Of a stretch of DNA of 64,000 nt, positions 46,059-55,147 are shown piece after piece. How positions within the stretch are numbered: the stretch's first letter is position 1; each line of letters opens with the position of its first letter. Both the position numbers and the translations under genes were made by a program. The notes beneath the pieces were generated by a model, which was not told where the DNA came from, did not search any database, and saw only the letters and a list, made by a program, of their open reading frames with translations. Source of the DNA: Calothrix sp. NIES-4105 (lineage in GTDB: Bacteria; Cyanobacteriota; Cyanobacteriia; Cyanobacteriales; Nostocaceae); the NCBI RefSeq assembly GCF_002368415.1, contig NZ_AP018290.1, forward strand, positions 8,051,717-8,115,716, written 5' to 3'.

Positions 46059-46168
46059 GTAGGTGTAAAAGCCAAAAGTCGAGCCGGCTCCAAGCGAAAG
46101 CACTAATGGTTTTTGATGAAAAGTTACACCGTAGACTTCTGCCTAGGTTTTCCTAGATTTTTAGAAGC
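46059..46168 (+). ncRNA. Candidate reRNA/omega-RNA region at right end of element
   Basis: The 110 bases between the tnpB stop and the element boundary contain inverted repeats (GTGTAAAAG...AAAGTTACAC-like, AGCCGGCT, and the terminal hairpin near 46136-46167). In TnpB elements the guide scaffold is encoded here and the guide is taken from the flanking DNA. This is inferred from position and structure only. Confidence 0.4.
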
Positions 46169-46306
46169 GGTAAAGAATATATGGGTATCGAGCGCTCTAC
46201 TTTCCTAGTATCTCCCGACCACAAAATTGCTTATACTTGGACAAAAGTCAAAACTAAAGGCCATGCACAAGCTGTTTTAAAGCAATTGCAGGTTTTAGTT
46301 AGTTAG
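46169..46306 (+). pseudogene. bcp: bcp, 3' part separated by TnpB element
   Basis: GKEYMGIERSTFLVSPDHKI then AYTWTKVKTKGHAQAVLKQL and TAG at 46304-46306. This is the missing C-terminal third of the peroxiredoxin that starts at 43837. The aldehyde dehydrogenase ATG follows 3 bases later, so the two genes were an operon before the insertion. Confidence 0.88.
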
Positions 46307-46309
46307 TCA

Positions 46310-47725
46310 ATGGATAAATCAATCGAAGTTCGCAACCCTAGAACGGGTAAATATGACTACGTAATAATACCACCACCGCAAAAGCTTTTGGCACAACAGT
46401 GTCAGCGAATGCGGAGGGCACAAGCACGTTGGTTAGCTCTTGGAATTGAAGGTCGGATTGAGGCGTTACAAAGCTGGAAACAAAGTATTATCAAAGGACG
46501 TGAGAAGTTAATCGATGCTTTAATTACTGACACAGGGCGGTTATCTATGTCAGTGTTTGAAGTTGACTGGTTAATTGCTAGTATTGACCGTTGGTGCATG
46601 AAGGCGCCTTTCTTATTGCGCGCGAACGAATATGATACTTCAGTTAGTTATATTAACTTACAGCAAACAGCAGAACCATATCCTTTAGTTGGAGTTATTA
46701 GTCCGTGGAGTTTTCCACTAATGCTGTCTTGTGCTGATGCTGTTCCCGCATTACTTGCTGGATGTGCAGTTATAGTAAAACCAAGTGAAATTGCTCCTAG
46801 ATTTATGGCGCCGCTACAAGCTACATTCAATAACATTGGGCAACTGCGCGAAGTTCTTAGTTTTGTTGAAGGTGGTTCAGAAACCGGAGCTTTCTTGCTC
46901 GAATGTATTGATGTGGTTTGTTTTACAGGGAATATAGAAACTGGGCGAAGCGTTTTTGAAACAGCAGCAGAACAATTTATCCCCGCTCATTTAGAATTAG
47001 GTGGTAAAGACCCAGCAATCGTTTTAGAATCGGCTGATTTAGACTTAGCCACATCAGCAATATTATGGGGCGCCGTGGTTAACAGTGGACAGTCATGTAA
47101 CTGTATAGAGCGAATTTATGTAGCTTCCTCAATCTTTGAAAAGTTTTACCATCTACTTGTAGCGAAAGCACATAAACTGCAATTTGCACACCCTACAATT
47201 GAAAGTGGCGAACTGGGGCCAATCATTGCCGCCAAACAAGCTATAATTATCTCCGAACATTTACAAGATGCCAAACAAGCGGGAGCAGTAGTTCATTGTG
47301 GTGGAATTGAAAACATCAATGGTGGTTGGTGGTGTCGTCCAACAGTTTTAACGGAAGTAGACCACACAATGAAAGTAATGACCGAAGAAACTTTTGGGCC
47401 AATCATGCCTGTAATGGCATTTAAAAGTGTCTCTGAAGCGATAAACTTAGCAAACGACTCAATATATGGTAACGGCGCCGCTGTTTTTGCATTAGAAGAA
47501 GAAGCAATAGTAGTAGCACAGCAAATACATAGCAGCACAGTTAGTATAAACGATGCTAGCCTAGCCCTTGCGATTCCAGAAGGAGAAACAAATGCATTTA
47601 AATTTTCAGGTATAGGAGAAAAGCGCTTCGGCGCCGCCGGCTTAACAAGGTTCCTATGTAAAAAAAACCTATTCATCAAAACCAAACCAATTCACAACCC
47701 CTGGTGGTTTAATAAGCCAAACTAA
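46310..47725 (+). CDS. Aldehyde dehydrogenase family protein
   Basis: The 471-residue protein has the ALDH motifs: GVISPWSFPLML, VIVKPSEIAP, CFTGNIETGRSV (NAD-binding turn), LELGGKDPAIV (general base Glu about 228) and NSGQSCNCIERIYV (catalytic Cys about 262), then EETFGPIMPV. It oxidises aldehydes with NAD(P). The substrate is unknown. The gene begins 3 bp after the bcp stop, so it may now depend on a promoter inside the TnpB element or lack one. Confidence 0.92.
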   Translation: MDKSIEVRNPRTGKYDYVIIPPPQKLLAQQCQRMRRAQARWLALGIEGRIEALQSWKQSIIKGREKLIDALITDTGRLSMSVFEVDWLIASIDRWCMKAPFLLRANEYDTSVSYINLQQTAEPYPLVGVISPWSFPLMLSCADAVPALLAGCAVIVKPSEIAPRFMAPLQATFNNIGQLREVLSFVEGGSETGAFLLECIDVVCFTGNIETGRSVFETAAEQFIPAHLELGGKDPAIVLESADLDLATSAILWGAVVNSGQSCNCIERIYVASSIFEKFYHLLVAKAHKLQFAHPTIESGELGPIIAAKQAIIISEHLQDAKQAGAVVHCGGIENINGGWWCRPTVLTEVDHTMKVMTEETFGPIMPVMAFKSVSEAINLANDSIYGNGAAVFALEEEAIVVAQQIHSSTVSINDASLALAIPEGETNAFKFSGIGEKRFGAAGLTRFLCKKNLFIKTKPIHNPWWFNKPN

Positions 47726-47756
47726 TGCTCCATATCATAAAATTTGAGGAGTTCTC

Positions 47757-47915
47757 TCTTTCTTGCTCTTCCTTTGTGTCCTTTGTGCCTTTGTGGTTTA
47801 ATTCCTCTCTCTGTGTTCTCTGTGCCTCTGTGGTAAAAAAAGAATTATTTATACTACCACAGAGACGCGGAGTACACAGAGAGGAGAGTTAGAGAGATTT
47901 AAAATAGGCGTCACA
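47757..47915. repeat. Folded cluster of CTTTGTGTCC/CCACAGAG repeats
   Basis: Two direct-oriented units (CCTTTGTGTCCTTTGTGCC and CTCTGTGTTCTCTGTGCC) are followed by an inverted unit (ACCACAGAGACGCGGAG then TACACAGAGAGG), so the segment can form a long hairpin. Confidence 0.65.
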
Positions 47916-47985
47916 ACCCGTAATAACCAGTAGGTTGGCTTCGCTTTGCGGCAACCCAACGTATATCTTTATAACCTTATTCACC

Positions 47986-49380
47986 ATGACCAAATCAGAA
48001 AAAGTAAACTTCTCCACACCTAGCGGTTTCCCAGAATTTCTCCCTACCGAAAAACGCCTAGAAGTACACTTATTAGATATTATTCGTCGAGTATACGAAG
48101 GCTACGGTTTCACACCAATAGAAACACCTGCAGTAGAACGGTTAGAAGTATTACAAGCCAAAGGAAATCAAGGTGATAACATAATATACGGCATTTCCCC
48201 AATCTTACCCCCCAACCGTCAAGAAGAAAAAGACAAAGCCGAGAAAGGAAGCGAAACAGGAACCGAAGCGCGCGCTTTGAAATTTGACCAAACTGTTCCA
48301 TTAGCAGCATACATCGCGCGTCACCTCAATGATTTAACTTTTCCGTTTGCGCGCTATCAAATGGATACAGTGTTTCGCGGAGAACGTGCCAAAGATGGAC
48401 GCTTTCGTGCGTTTCGTCAATGCGATATCGATGTAGTTGGGCGCCGGGAATTAAGTTTGCTGTATGATGCCCAAATGCCAGCAATTATCACAGAGATATT
48501 TGAGGCAATAAATATTGGTGACTTTCTAATTCGTATCAATAACCGTAAAATACTCACAGGATTTTTTCAATCAGTTGGAGTAGAGCCAAGTAAAATTAAA
48601 GCTTGTATCGGTATAATTGACAACTTAGAGAAAATAGGTGAAGCGAAAGTAAAGCAAGAATTAGATAAAGAAGGTATAGCAACCGAAGGTATCGATAAAA
48701 TTATTGAATTTATTAAAATTAAAGGTTCGGTCATAGAAATGCTTGATAAATTAAAGCATCTAAGTGACTCAATACCCGAAGCAGAACAATTTAAATTAGG
48801 TGTAACCGAACTAGAAACAGTTATTAATGGAGTTCGTAATTTAGGTGTCGCTGAGAACAGGTATTGTATAGATTTATCGATAGCGCGCGGGTTAGATTAC
48901 TATACAGGAACAGTTTACGAAACCACTTTAATAGGACATGAAGCGCTGGGAAGTATTTGTTCGGGTGGTAGATATGAGGAATTAGTAGGGGTATTTCTAG
49001 GTGAGAAAATGCCCGGTGTTGGTATTTCTATAGGTTTAACTCGCTTAATAAGTCGCTTGCTCAAAGCTGGTATTTTGTCACCTTTACCTGCCACACCTGC
49101 TCAAGTTATGGTAGTCAACATGCAGGATGATTTAATGCCTGTATATTTAGATGTATCACAGAAGTTGCGTAAAGCAGGATTGAATGTAATAACCAGTTTT
49201 GAACAGCAAAAACTAGGTAAACAATTTCAGTTAGCAGAAAAACAGGGAATTCAATTTTGTGTAATTATTGGTTCCGAAGAAGCGCAACAGCAAAAAGCTG
49301 CTTTGAAGAATTTGAAGACGCGCGAGCAAGTTGATGTTGCTATTGATGACTTGGCTGGTGAGATTCAAAAACAACTTTGA
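47986..49380 (+). CDS. hisS: Histidyl-tRNA synthetase
   Basis: From ATG 47986 (MTKSEKVNFSTPSGFPEFLP) the 464-residue protein shows class II aaRS motifs: FARYQMDTVFRGERAKDGRFR (motif 2), the His-specific ARGLDYYTGTVYE and CSGGRYEELVGVF, and GVGISIGLTRL (motif 3), then an anticodon-binding domain. The frame extends 17 codons further upstream, but these are intergenic repeat sequence. It charges tRNA-His. Confidence 0.92.
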   Translation: MTKSEKVNFSTPSGFPEFLPTEKRLEVHLLDIIRRVYEGYGFTPIETPAVERLEVLQAKGNQGDNIIYGISPILPPNRQEEKDKAEKGSETGTEARALKFDQTVPLAAYIARHLNDLTFPFARYQMDTVFRGERAKDGRFRAFRQCDIDVVGRRELSLLYDAQMPAIITEIFEAINIGDFLIRINNRKILTGFFQSVGVEPSKIKACIGIIDNLEKIGEAKVKQELDKEGIATEGIDKIIEFIKIKGSVIEMLDKLKHLSDSIPEAEQFKLGVTELETVINGVRNLGVAENRYCIDLSIARGLDYYTGTVYETTLIGHEALGSICSGGRYEELVGVFLGEKMPGVGISIGLTRLISRLLKAGILSPLPATPAQVMVVNMQDDLMPVYLDVSQKLRKAGLNVITSFEQQKLGKQFQLAEKQGIQFCVIIGSEEAQQQKAALKNLKTREQVDVAIDDLAGEIQKQL

Positions 49381-49745
49381 ACCCCCGCAGTATTTGTAGG
49401 GTGGGCATTGCCCACCATTATCAACCTTGATAGAGTTGGCAATACCTTCTTGTGGAACAGCCTTCCCAGGCTGTCACAGTAATTAACACTATAAATTTTA
49501 GTAGTGTAAATATTTACCACAGAGGCACAGAGTTCACAGAGAAAAGAGTAGGAGAGTTTTGAGACAGGCGCCAAGCTTAATATGTTAGTTAATGCTCTCA
49601 TTAAGCCTTGTATTTCAAAATCTAAACACTACTTTTATTTATGGTTTCCAGCTTTATAAAACTTTAATTAATAATAAAAAACCGTATAACTAAATTACTT
49701 AATCATATTATAAAATAAGTAGATAAGCTTAGTATTTCAAAGCAA
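49381..49745. repeat. Intergenic repeat cluster
   Basis: TAGGGTGGGCATTGCCCACC hairpin at about 49397, a CTTGTGGAACAGCC...GGCTGT element at about 49451-49475, and a TTTACCACAGAGGCACAGAG unit ending in AGACAGGCGCCAA at about 49513-49574. No gene; the last 130 bp are AT-rich. Confidence 0.65.
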
Positions 49746-50330
49746 ATGAATACTTTTTCATATGTAGTTGGTGCAACTACTGAACTTCAGCAATATCTAA
49801 TTCTTTGGGCAATAAAAATTAATGAATACCTAAATCTCTACTATCAAGGAGATATAGAGAATGCCAAAGGAACTATATTTTTTATATGTATAGCAAAAGT
49901 AAACACTTTACAAGAAGCACTTAATGACCCAGATAATTATGATAAATTTCGAGCAGTCAAAGATAATCAAGGTTTGATACAAGCTATATGCTTATGTGAA
50001 ATAGCACAGCTAGAAGTAGATTACCAAACCTGTAGGGGTTTAGCTATTGATACATTGACGAATGCTCCCTGGAATACAATTACATATACACAACCAGAAA
50101 CAAAGAAAGGAGCCGCTACCTCATTAATTGAAGAGCTAGTATGCGAAAGCCAAAGACTGGAATTAGATGGTATCCTTAAAGCATTGGTTATCCCATCGGC
50201 ACGAGATTTTTATGAGGATAAGGGTTTTGTTGAAACAGATGGGTCAGGCGAGATGATTCTTACATCCAACGCAGCAGCTATGTTTATACTAGACCAAGAG
50301 CAACGTAAATTATCACAACCATTTGATTAA
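49746..50330 (+). CDS. GNAT-like acetyltransferase-family protein
   Basis: The 194-residue protein has GNAT features in its second half: KKGAATSLIEELVCESQRLE (acetyl-CoA-binding turn and helix), then VIPSARDFYEDKGFVET. The N-terminal half is unusual. Specific substrate unknown. The start of the small YQPTPEQ protein follows 15 bp after its stop, so the two are co-transcribed. A toxin-antitoxin-like role is possible but not shown. Confidence 0.6.
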   Translation: MNTFSYVVGATTELQQYLILWAIKINEYLNLYYQGDIENAKGTIFFICIAKVNTLQEALNDPDNYDKFRAVKDNQGLIQAICLCEIAQLEVDYQTCRGLAIDTLTNAPWNTITYTQPETKKGAATSLIEELVCESQRLELDGILKALVIPSARDFYEDKGFVETDGSGEMILTSNAAAMFILDQEQRKLSQPFD

Positions 50331-50345
50331 AAAAGGGAATTAAAA

Positions 50346-50618
50346 ATGTCATCAGAAATTTATCAACCTACACCCGAACAACTAGATCGCTGGGCAAAAC
50401 GCGATGAACTGGATAAATACGCTTTTGCAGGTATAATGTCAGAGTCCGAGCAAGAACTTCATGTTAAAAAATTTCTCGATAAAAACTATTACCATCATCA
50501 TCTCGCTCAAGTTCGTGCGAATAAACAAAAGCTGCTAAAAGACCTTGAATATCTCGAACAACGCGAACAGTTACTGATAGAGCAAATTAATCAACAAGAA
50601 CAATCTTCACAAAAATAG
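50346..50618 (+). CDS. Small charged protein, YQPTPEQ family, copy 1
   Basis: The 90-residue protein reads EIYQPTPEQLDRWAKRDELD then KYAFAGIMSESEQ, VKKFLD and VRANKQKLLKDLEYLEQREQ. It is helical, highly charged and without membrane segments. Paralogues lie at 54745-55026 and 55148-55414. Shared positions are YQPTPEQ, W, EL, AFAGI, VK.(F/L)L, VRA.K.KLL and E. Function unknown. It follows the GNAT-like gene and precedes hsdM. Confidence 0.7.
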   Translation: MSSEIYQPTPEQLDRWAKRDELDKYAFAGIMSESEQELHVKKFLDKNYYHHHLAQVRANKQKLLKDLEYLEQREQLLIEQINQQEQSSQK

Positions 50619-50939
50619 AAACTTTCCCCAAGTAATAATACTTAGTAAGTTGAAACACTTTAGCTCTCTTGTGGAACAGCCTGGGAAGGCTGTTCTTGTA
50701 ATTAATGCGACAAATTAAAATGGTGTATATTTTTACCACAGAGCCACAGAGTACACAGAGAGGAGTTGAGACAGGCGCCAATCTTCTATAATTAATGACA
50801 TAAAGCACTAAATACAGGAGGGGCAAGGATGCCCATTCCACAAGATGCCCATCCCACAAGATGTTAATTTAATTGTGTGATATTACACTTATTGGGTGGT
50901 ATAAGATATATTGCTCGTGCCGACAAATTCTAACTCGAT
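50619..50939. repeat. Intergenic repeats before hsdM
   Basis: CTTGTGGAACAGCCTGGGAA then GGCTGTTCTTG hairpin (about 50670-50700), a TTTACCACAGAGCCACAGAG unit ending in AGACAGGCGCCAA (about 50731-50781), and GGCAAGGATGCCCATTCCAC then repeated GATGCCCATCCCAC (about 50822-50860). No gene. Confidence 0.65.
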
Positions 50940-52481
50940 ATGCCCCGAAAAACGTTAAACGAAGAAATACTAACTCTAAATCTGACTTACACAGGCAAAA
51001 TCACACAACAGCAACTAGAGAGACATCTCTGGGATGCGGCGGATATTTTGCGAGGAAAAATTGATTCGGGAGACTTCAAGCACTATATTTTCGGGCTATT
51101 GTTCTTCAAACGGTTGTGTAATGTATGGGAAGAAGAATATGAAGAAAGGCTTAAACTCTACCAAGATGAAGAGTTAGCAAAAGACCCTGAAGAACACCGC
51201 TTTCATATACCAGCAGGCGCCTTTTGGGATGATATACGCAGGTCGTCTACAAATATAGGTGAGAGGTTAAACATTGCTTTTCGGGCTATTGAAGATGCTA
51301 ACACTCGCTTGCGGGGTGTATTTCAAGATGTAGACTTTAACAATAAAGAGCGGTTTCCAGATGCCACATTAGAATTATTATTACAGCACTTTAGTAAATA
51401 TCGTCTGCGGAATTGTGATGTTGAGGCAGATGTGTTAGGCGCCGCATATGAATATCTCATTGCTAAATTCGCCGATGATGCGGGAAAGAAGGGTGGTGAA
51501 TTTTATACACCCAAAATGGTAACGCGCTTAATCGTCACATGCCTACAGCCAGATGAAGGTATGACTATCTACGACCCGACATGCGGAAGTGGAGGTATGT
51601 TACTTGAAGTTATAAATTATATTAAACGCTTAGGCAAAAACCCTAAGTCATTACAACTGTATGGGCAGGAAATGAATCTCAACACCTGGGCAATATGTGA
51701 GATGAACCTATTCTTACATGATATTGACGATGCATTTATAGTACGAGGGGATACCTTACGCGAACCCAAGCATTTAGCAGCAGAGGGAAGTAAAGTATTA
51801 AAAACATTCGATAGAGTATTAGCCAACCCACCCTTCTCTTTAAAGAACTGGGGAGATGAGACTTGGAGCAAGGGAGATAAATTTAGCCGTGATACCTATG
51901 GATGTCCCCCAAAATCATATGGTGACTTAGCATTTGTGCAGCACATGATTGCTAGTTTAAACCCAACAGGCAAATAAGGAGTAGTGTTACCCCACGGTAT
52001 ATTATTTAGAGGTGGCGCCGAAGCTAAAATTCGCCAAGGTATATTAAAAGATGATTTGATAGAAGCAGTAATTGGATTGGCGCCAAACTTATTTTATGGG
52101 ACAGGCATACCCGCTTGCGTATTGATTATAAATAAAAACAAAGAAACAGCGCGGCAAGGTAAAGTGTTATTTGTGAATGGCGCCGAAGAGATGGTAGAAG
52201 GCAAAAATCAAAATACCCTCTCCGAAGCAAACGTCACACGACTAGCAAAAGCGTTTTTAGCATTTAATGACGAAGAACGCTTTGCGCGCGTAGTAGGGTT
52301 AGACGAAATAGCAAAGAATGATTATAACCTTAATATCGCGCGGTATGTACAAACCAATGAGGAAGAAGCATTAATTGATGTAGCAGAGGAAGTAAGAGTT
52401 TTGAAAGAGTTAATAGAAGCGCGCGATAAAGCCGAAGCAACAATGCTAGGATTTCTAGACGAACTTGGATATACCAAATAA
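50940..52481 (+). pseudogene. hsdM: Type I restriction-modification methyltransferase subunit HsdM, stop-interrupted
   Basis: The frame encodes a full HsdM of about 513 codons: GGEFYTPKMVTRL, DPTCGSGGML (motif I, S-adenosylmethionine) and ANPPFSLKNWG (motif IV, N6-adenine). TAA at 51975-51977 follows LNPTGK. The same frame continues GVVLPHGILFRGGAEAKIRQ to the stop at 52481. A single C-to-T change from CAA would explain it, since GKQGVVLPHG is common in the family. A shortened protein of 345 residues lacks the C-terminal part that contacts HsdS. Readthrough or restart at GTG 51984 cannot be excluded. Confidence 0.85.
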
Positions 52482-52856
52482 TGAAAATTGAACGTCAATA
52501 ATATTCATATCTTGTAGCACATCTGTCTCAGATGTGCAGTGGTTAAGTAATTATATTTACCACAGAGACTATTAGGACACAGAGATGCATAGTAAGGTGA
52601 TTTTGTTCACGAAGTGTACCGCAGGTAAATTGATGTTGAACTATCATAAATATCGACATGAAATACCATATATAAAACGATGTCATGCTGAACGCAGTGA
52701 AGCATCTTAAAAAGTTTGAACATAATCAAGATTCTATCCTGCCCAAAAAACTACACTCTTCGCGCTTCTCAACGAACCATAAACATTGTTTTTGCATTTT
52801 TATGATGCACCCGAATGAAAATGCTAGAATTTACCCAGGTAATTAAGGATAGCTCA
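52482..52856. other. Intergenic region
   Basis: A degenerate CCACAGAG repeat at about 52557-52590. The rest has no recognisable gene. AAGGA at 52845-52849 is the ribosome-binding site for the next gene. Confidence 0.5.
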
Positions 52857-53111
52857 ATGAGTCCATTACTTGAAAAAATTCTAACCGAGATTGGGCAATT
52901 AACTCCAGAGGAGCAATTGACAGTCATGGGGTATTTAGTAGAGCGTGTAAAGAAACACGTAACCCAACCGCAACCAAAACGTAAATGGAGTGATTTGAAA
53001 GGTATGGCGCCTTATCCTCTTTTCGGTGAAGATGCTCAAAAATGGGTTTCGCGAACTCGACAGGAAAGTTCGGAGCATAGAGAACGGTTGTTGTATAACG
53101 TTCCAAATTGA
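52857..53111 (+). CDS. Solitary antitoxin-like protein
   Basis: From ATG 52857 (MSPLLEKILTEIGQLTPEEQ), chosen because AAGGA lies 7 bases upstream, the protein has 84 residues. It ends KRKWSDLKGMAPYPLFGEDA then Q-W..RTRQES.EHRE. This layout is typical of VapB-like antitoxins of cyanobacteria. No PIN toxin follows. It lies inside the inserted segment between hsdM and hsdS. Confidence 0.6.
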   Translation: MSPLLEKILTEIGQLTPEEQLTVMGYLVERVKKHVTQPQPKRKWSDLKGMAPYPLFGEDAQKWVSRTRQESSEHRERLLYNVPN

Positions 53112-53247
53112 TTTATAAAAGTGATATTTATATAACGAACCGCAAAGGACACAAAGAGCGCAAAGAAAGAAAAAGAGGGCTTTTACGAATTATGAATAGC
53201 AAAAGTATGGATAATGTTAATAGAATATCGGTAACTGTAGGAAATAA

Positions 53248-53328
53248 AGGGTAAAAGTTTTGAAGAAGTGCGATAAGGCTGAGGCAAAGATATTGGGATT
53301 TTTGGAGGAACTTGGTTATGGTTCCTAA
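53248..53328 (+). pseudogene. Second copy of the hsdM 3' end
   Basis: The frame GKVLKKCDKAEAKILGFLEE then LGYGS and TAA 53326-53328 is a diverged duplicate of the HsdM end (ARDKAEATMLGFLDELGYTK) at 52424-52481. It overlaps the hsdS start, as the original hsdM-hsdS junction would. So the hsdS here came with its own hsdM tail, or the locus was split by insertion. Confidence 0.7.
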
Positions 53329-54619
53329 CATACCCTCAAAAATAGCTTTTGGAATAACTCACTCGCAAATAAATACTAAGTTTAAACAAACAGAAGTTGG
53401 TAAGATACCCCAAGAATGGGAAGTCGTAAAAACTGGTGATGTTTGTACCAGTATCGTGCCTGGAAGAAACAAACCTAAGATATTTGATGGTGACATTCCT
53501 TGGATTACTATTCCTGATGTAGATGGTTTAACGCTTTCAGCCTCTAAAACTGGTCTTGCGGTAAGTCGTGAAGAATTAAAAAAAGCTAAAGGTAAAACGA
53601 TTCCTCCAAATACTGTAGTTATGACTTGTGTAGGAACGTTTGGTATTGCGGCCATAGCTACACGAGAAATTGTAATTAATCAACAGTTACATGGATTTAT
53701 ATGTAAAGAAGATGTTTTACCTTTATATTTATGTTGGGTTCTTCGGGCGAAAGAAGCAGATATGATTGCGCTCGCTGGTAAAACAACAATTCCTTATTTA
53801 AATAGAGAAAAATGTGAATCTATTTATTTTGCTCTCCCTCCTCTCCCCGAACAAAAAAAAATTGCTGCTATTTTAAACAGTGTGGATGAAGCTATCGCCA
53901 AAACTCAAGCAGTTATCGAGCAAACCCGCAAAGTCAAGCAGGGACTACTCCAGCAACTCCTCACGCGCGGTATTGGTCATACTAAGTTTAAAGATAGCGC
54001 AATTGGGAAAATTCCAGAATGTTGGGATGTTAAAACATTATCAAGTGTAGTGGCATCTGATAAACCAATTACATATGGCATTGTTCAGGCAGGACCACAT
54101 ATTCCTGATGGAATTCCCTACATTCGAGTTTCTGATATGGCAGGAACATCTCTTTCCTCTGAAGGAATGCTTCGGACATCTCCAGAAATTGCGGAACGAT
54201 ATAAAAGGTCAGCTGTTGCTTATGGCGATATAGTTTATGCTTTACGAGGAAATATAGGATGCGTTTTACTTGTCCCACAATCTTTGCATGGTGCTAATCT
54301 TACACAAGGTACAGCTCGTATTTCTCCTGGTAACAATATCAATCCAATTTATTTACTTTGGTCTTTGCGTTCTCCCTTAGCCGTCAAACAAGCTCTGTTA
54401 GAGTCAAAAGGTTCAACTTTTAAAGAAATTTCTTTAGAAAAACTGAGGCAAATCAAAATTACAATTCCACCTATAGAGGAGCAAAGCGCCATAGCCAAGA
54501 TGATGGAAGAAGTCGAATATTCTTATATAAATAATTTGAAATCACTTAAATCTCTCCAACAATTAAAACGCACGTTAATGCAAGACCTTCTAACAGGTTG
54601 CGTTCGCGTCACTACCTGA
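53318..54619 (+). CDS. hsdS: Type I restriction-modification specificity subunit HsdS
   Basis: From ATG 53318 (MVPNIPSKIAFG) about 433 residues. There are two target-recognition domains (about 20-165 and 230-375), each beginning KFKQTEVGKIPQEWEV or KFKDSAIGKIPECWDV. Each is followed by a conserved coiled coil: PPLPEQKKIAAILNSVDEAI and PPIEEQSAIAKMMEEVE. Each domain reads half of a bipartite DNA site. The gene is intact. It lacks GGCGCC over its whole length, unlike hsdM and hsdR, which fits exchange of specificity genes. Confidence 0.92.
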   Translation: MVPNIPSKIAFGITHSQINTKFKQTEVGKIPQEWEVVKTGDVCTSIVPGRNKPKIFDGDIPWITIPDVDGLTLSASKTGLAVSREELKKAKGKTIPPNTVVMTCVGTFGIAAIATREIVINQQLHGFICKEDVLPLYLCWVLRAKEADMIALAGKTTIPYLNREKCESIYFALPPLPEQKKIAAILNSVDEAIAKTQAVIEQTRKVKQGLLQQLLTRGIGHTKFKDSAIGKIPECWDVKTLSSVVASDKPITYGIVQAGPHIPDGIPYIRVSDMAGTSLSSEGMLRTSPEIAERYKRSAVAYGDIVYALRGNIGCVLLVPQSLHGANLTQGTARISPGNNINPIYLLWSLRSPLAVKQALLESKGSTFKEISLEKLRQIKITIPPIEEQSAIAKMMEEVEYSYINNLKSLKSLQQLKRTLMQDLLTGCVRVTT

Positions 54620-54744
54620 TTATTCCAGTAATTATTTTGCAGCAGCGAAATGACATCACATCATCTTAGTGAGAGCATAAATAGACAGTTAAGTAGAGAC
54701 GCTCTGGTACTCAAGCATCTCTACAAAAGTTTATAGACTGGCGC

Positions 54745-55026
54745 CTATAACTTATTTTCTTTTCTACGTTTTCTCCGCTCCATTGCTTCAATTAATATTT
54801 CCTCATATTCTTCAGCCGATGCAACTTTTTTCAAAAGCTTCTCTTTGTAAGCACGTACCTCCTCAAGTCTTTTTTGAAAAAAGTTTGGGTCAAGCAATTC
54901 TTTAACATTTTTCCATTGTTGCTCTTCTGTCAGAATACCTGCGAACGCAGTTGGTTCAAGCTCTTCTATTTCTTTCCATCTTGCAATTTGCTCAGGTGTT
55001 GGTTGATATTTTGGTGTTTCTGACAT
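54745..55026 (-). CDS. Small charged protein, YQPTPEQ family, copy 2
   Basis: 93 residues: PKYQPTPEQIARWKEIEELE then PTAFAGILTEEQQ, VKELLD, VRAYKEKLLKKVAS and EEYEEILIEAMERRKRR. It is paralogous to 50346-50618 and 55148-55414 and nearest to the latter. Transcribed against hsdMSR. The end is strongly basic. Function unknown. Confidence 0.7.
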   Translation of the reverse strand: MSETPKYQPTPEQIARWKEIEELEPTAFAGILTEEQQWKNVKELLDPNFFQKRLEEVRAYKEKLLKKVASAEEYEEILIEAMERRKRRKENKL

Positions 55027-55147
55027 ATTGAAGATTAACCCTTAATTAATCAAATGTTTAATTATATTCACATGAAACAGGCGCCAATAAATTTAGAGAC
55101 GCTATGAGTAACGTCTCCACAAAGGTTGATAAACTAATAATTATAAC
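55027..55147. other. Intergenic region between copies 2 and 3
   Basis: Contains AACAGGCGCCAA (about 55078) and a degenerate GAGACG...CGTCTC palindrome (about 55094-55118). Confidence 0.5.

Larger units (their letters stand above)
44178..46168 (+). mobile_element. TnpB-only IS element (1991 bp) inserted in bcp
   Basis: Rejoining 44177 to 46171 restores an uninterrupted bcp frame, so both ends can be placed to the base. The flanks read ATG-GG and GG-TAAAG, so one GG core is present at each end. This fits the GG-targeted serine-recombinase mechanism of IS607. IS200/IS605 insertion, which leaves no duplication, is the alternative. No tnpA transposase is present. A hairpin (CTTCTGCCTAGG...CCTAG...AGAAG) sits at the right end. 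The element has no GGCGCC. Confidence 0.85.

Noticed and set aside
44178-46168. TnpB element considered as a Cas12k-type CRISPR-associated transposon
   Set aside because: No tnsB/tnsC/tniQ, no CRISPR repeat, and the RuvC residues appear intact, unlike Cas12k.
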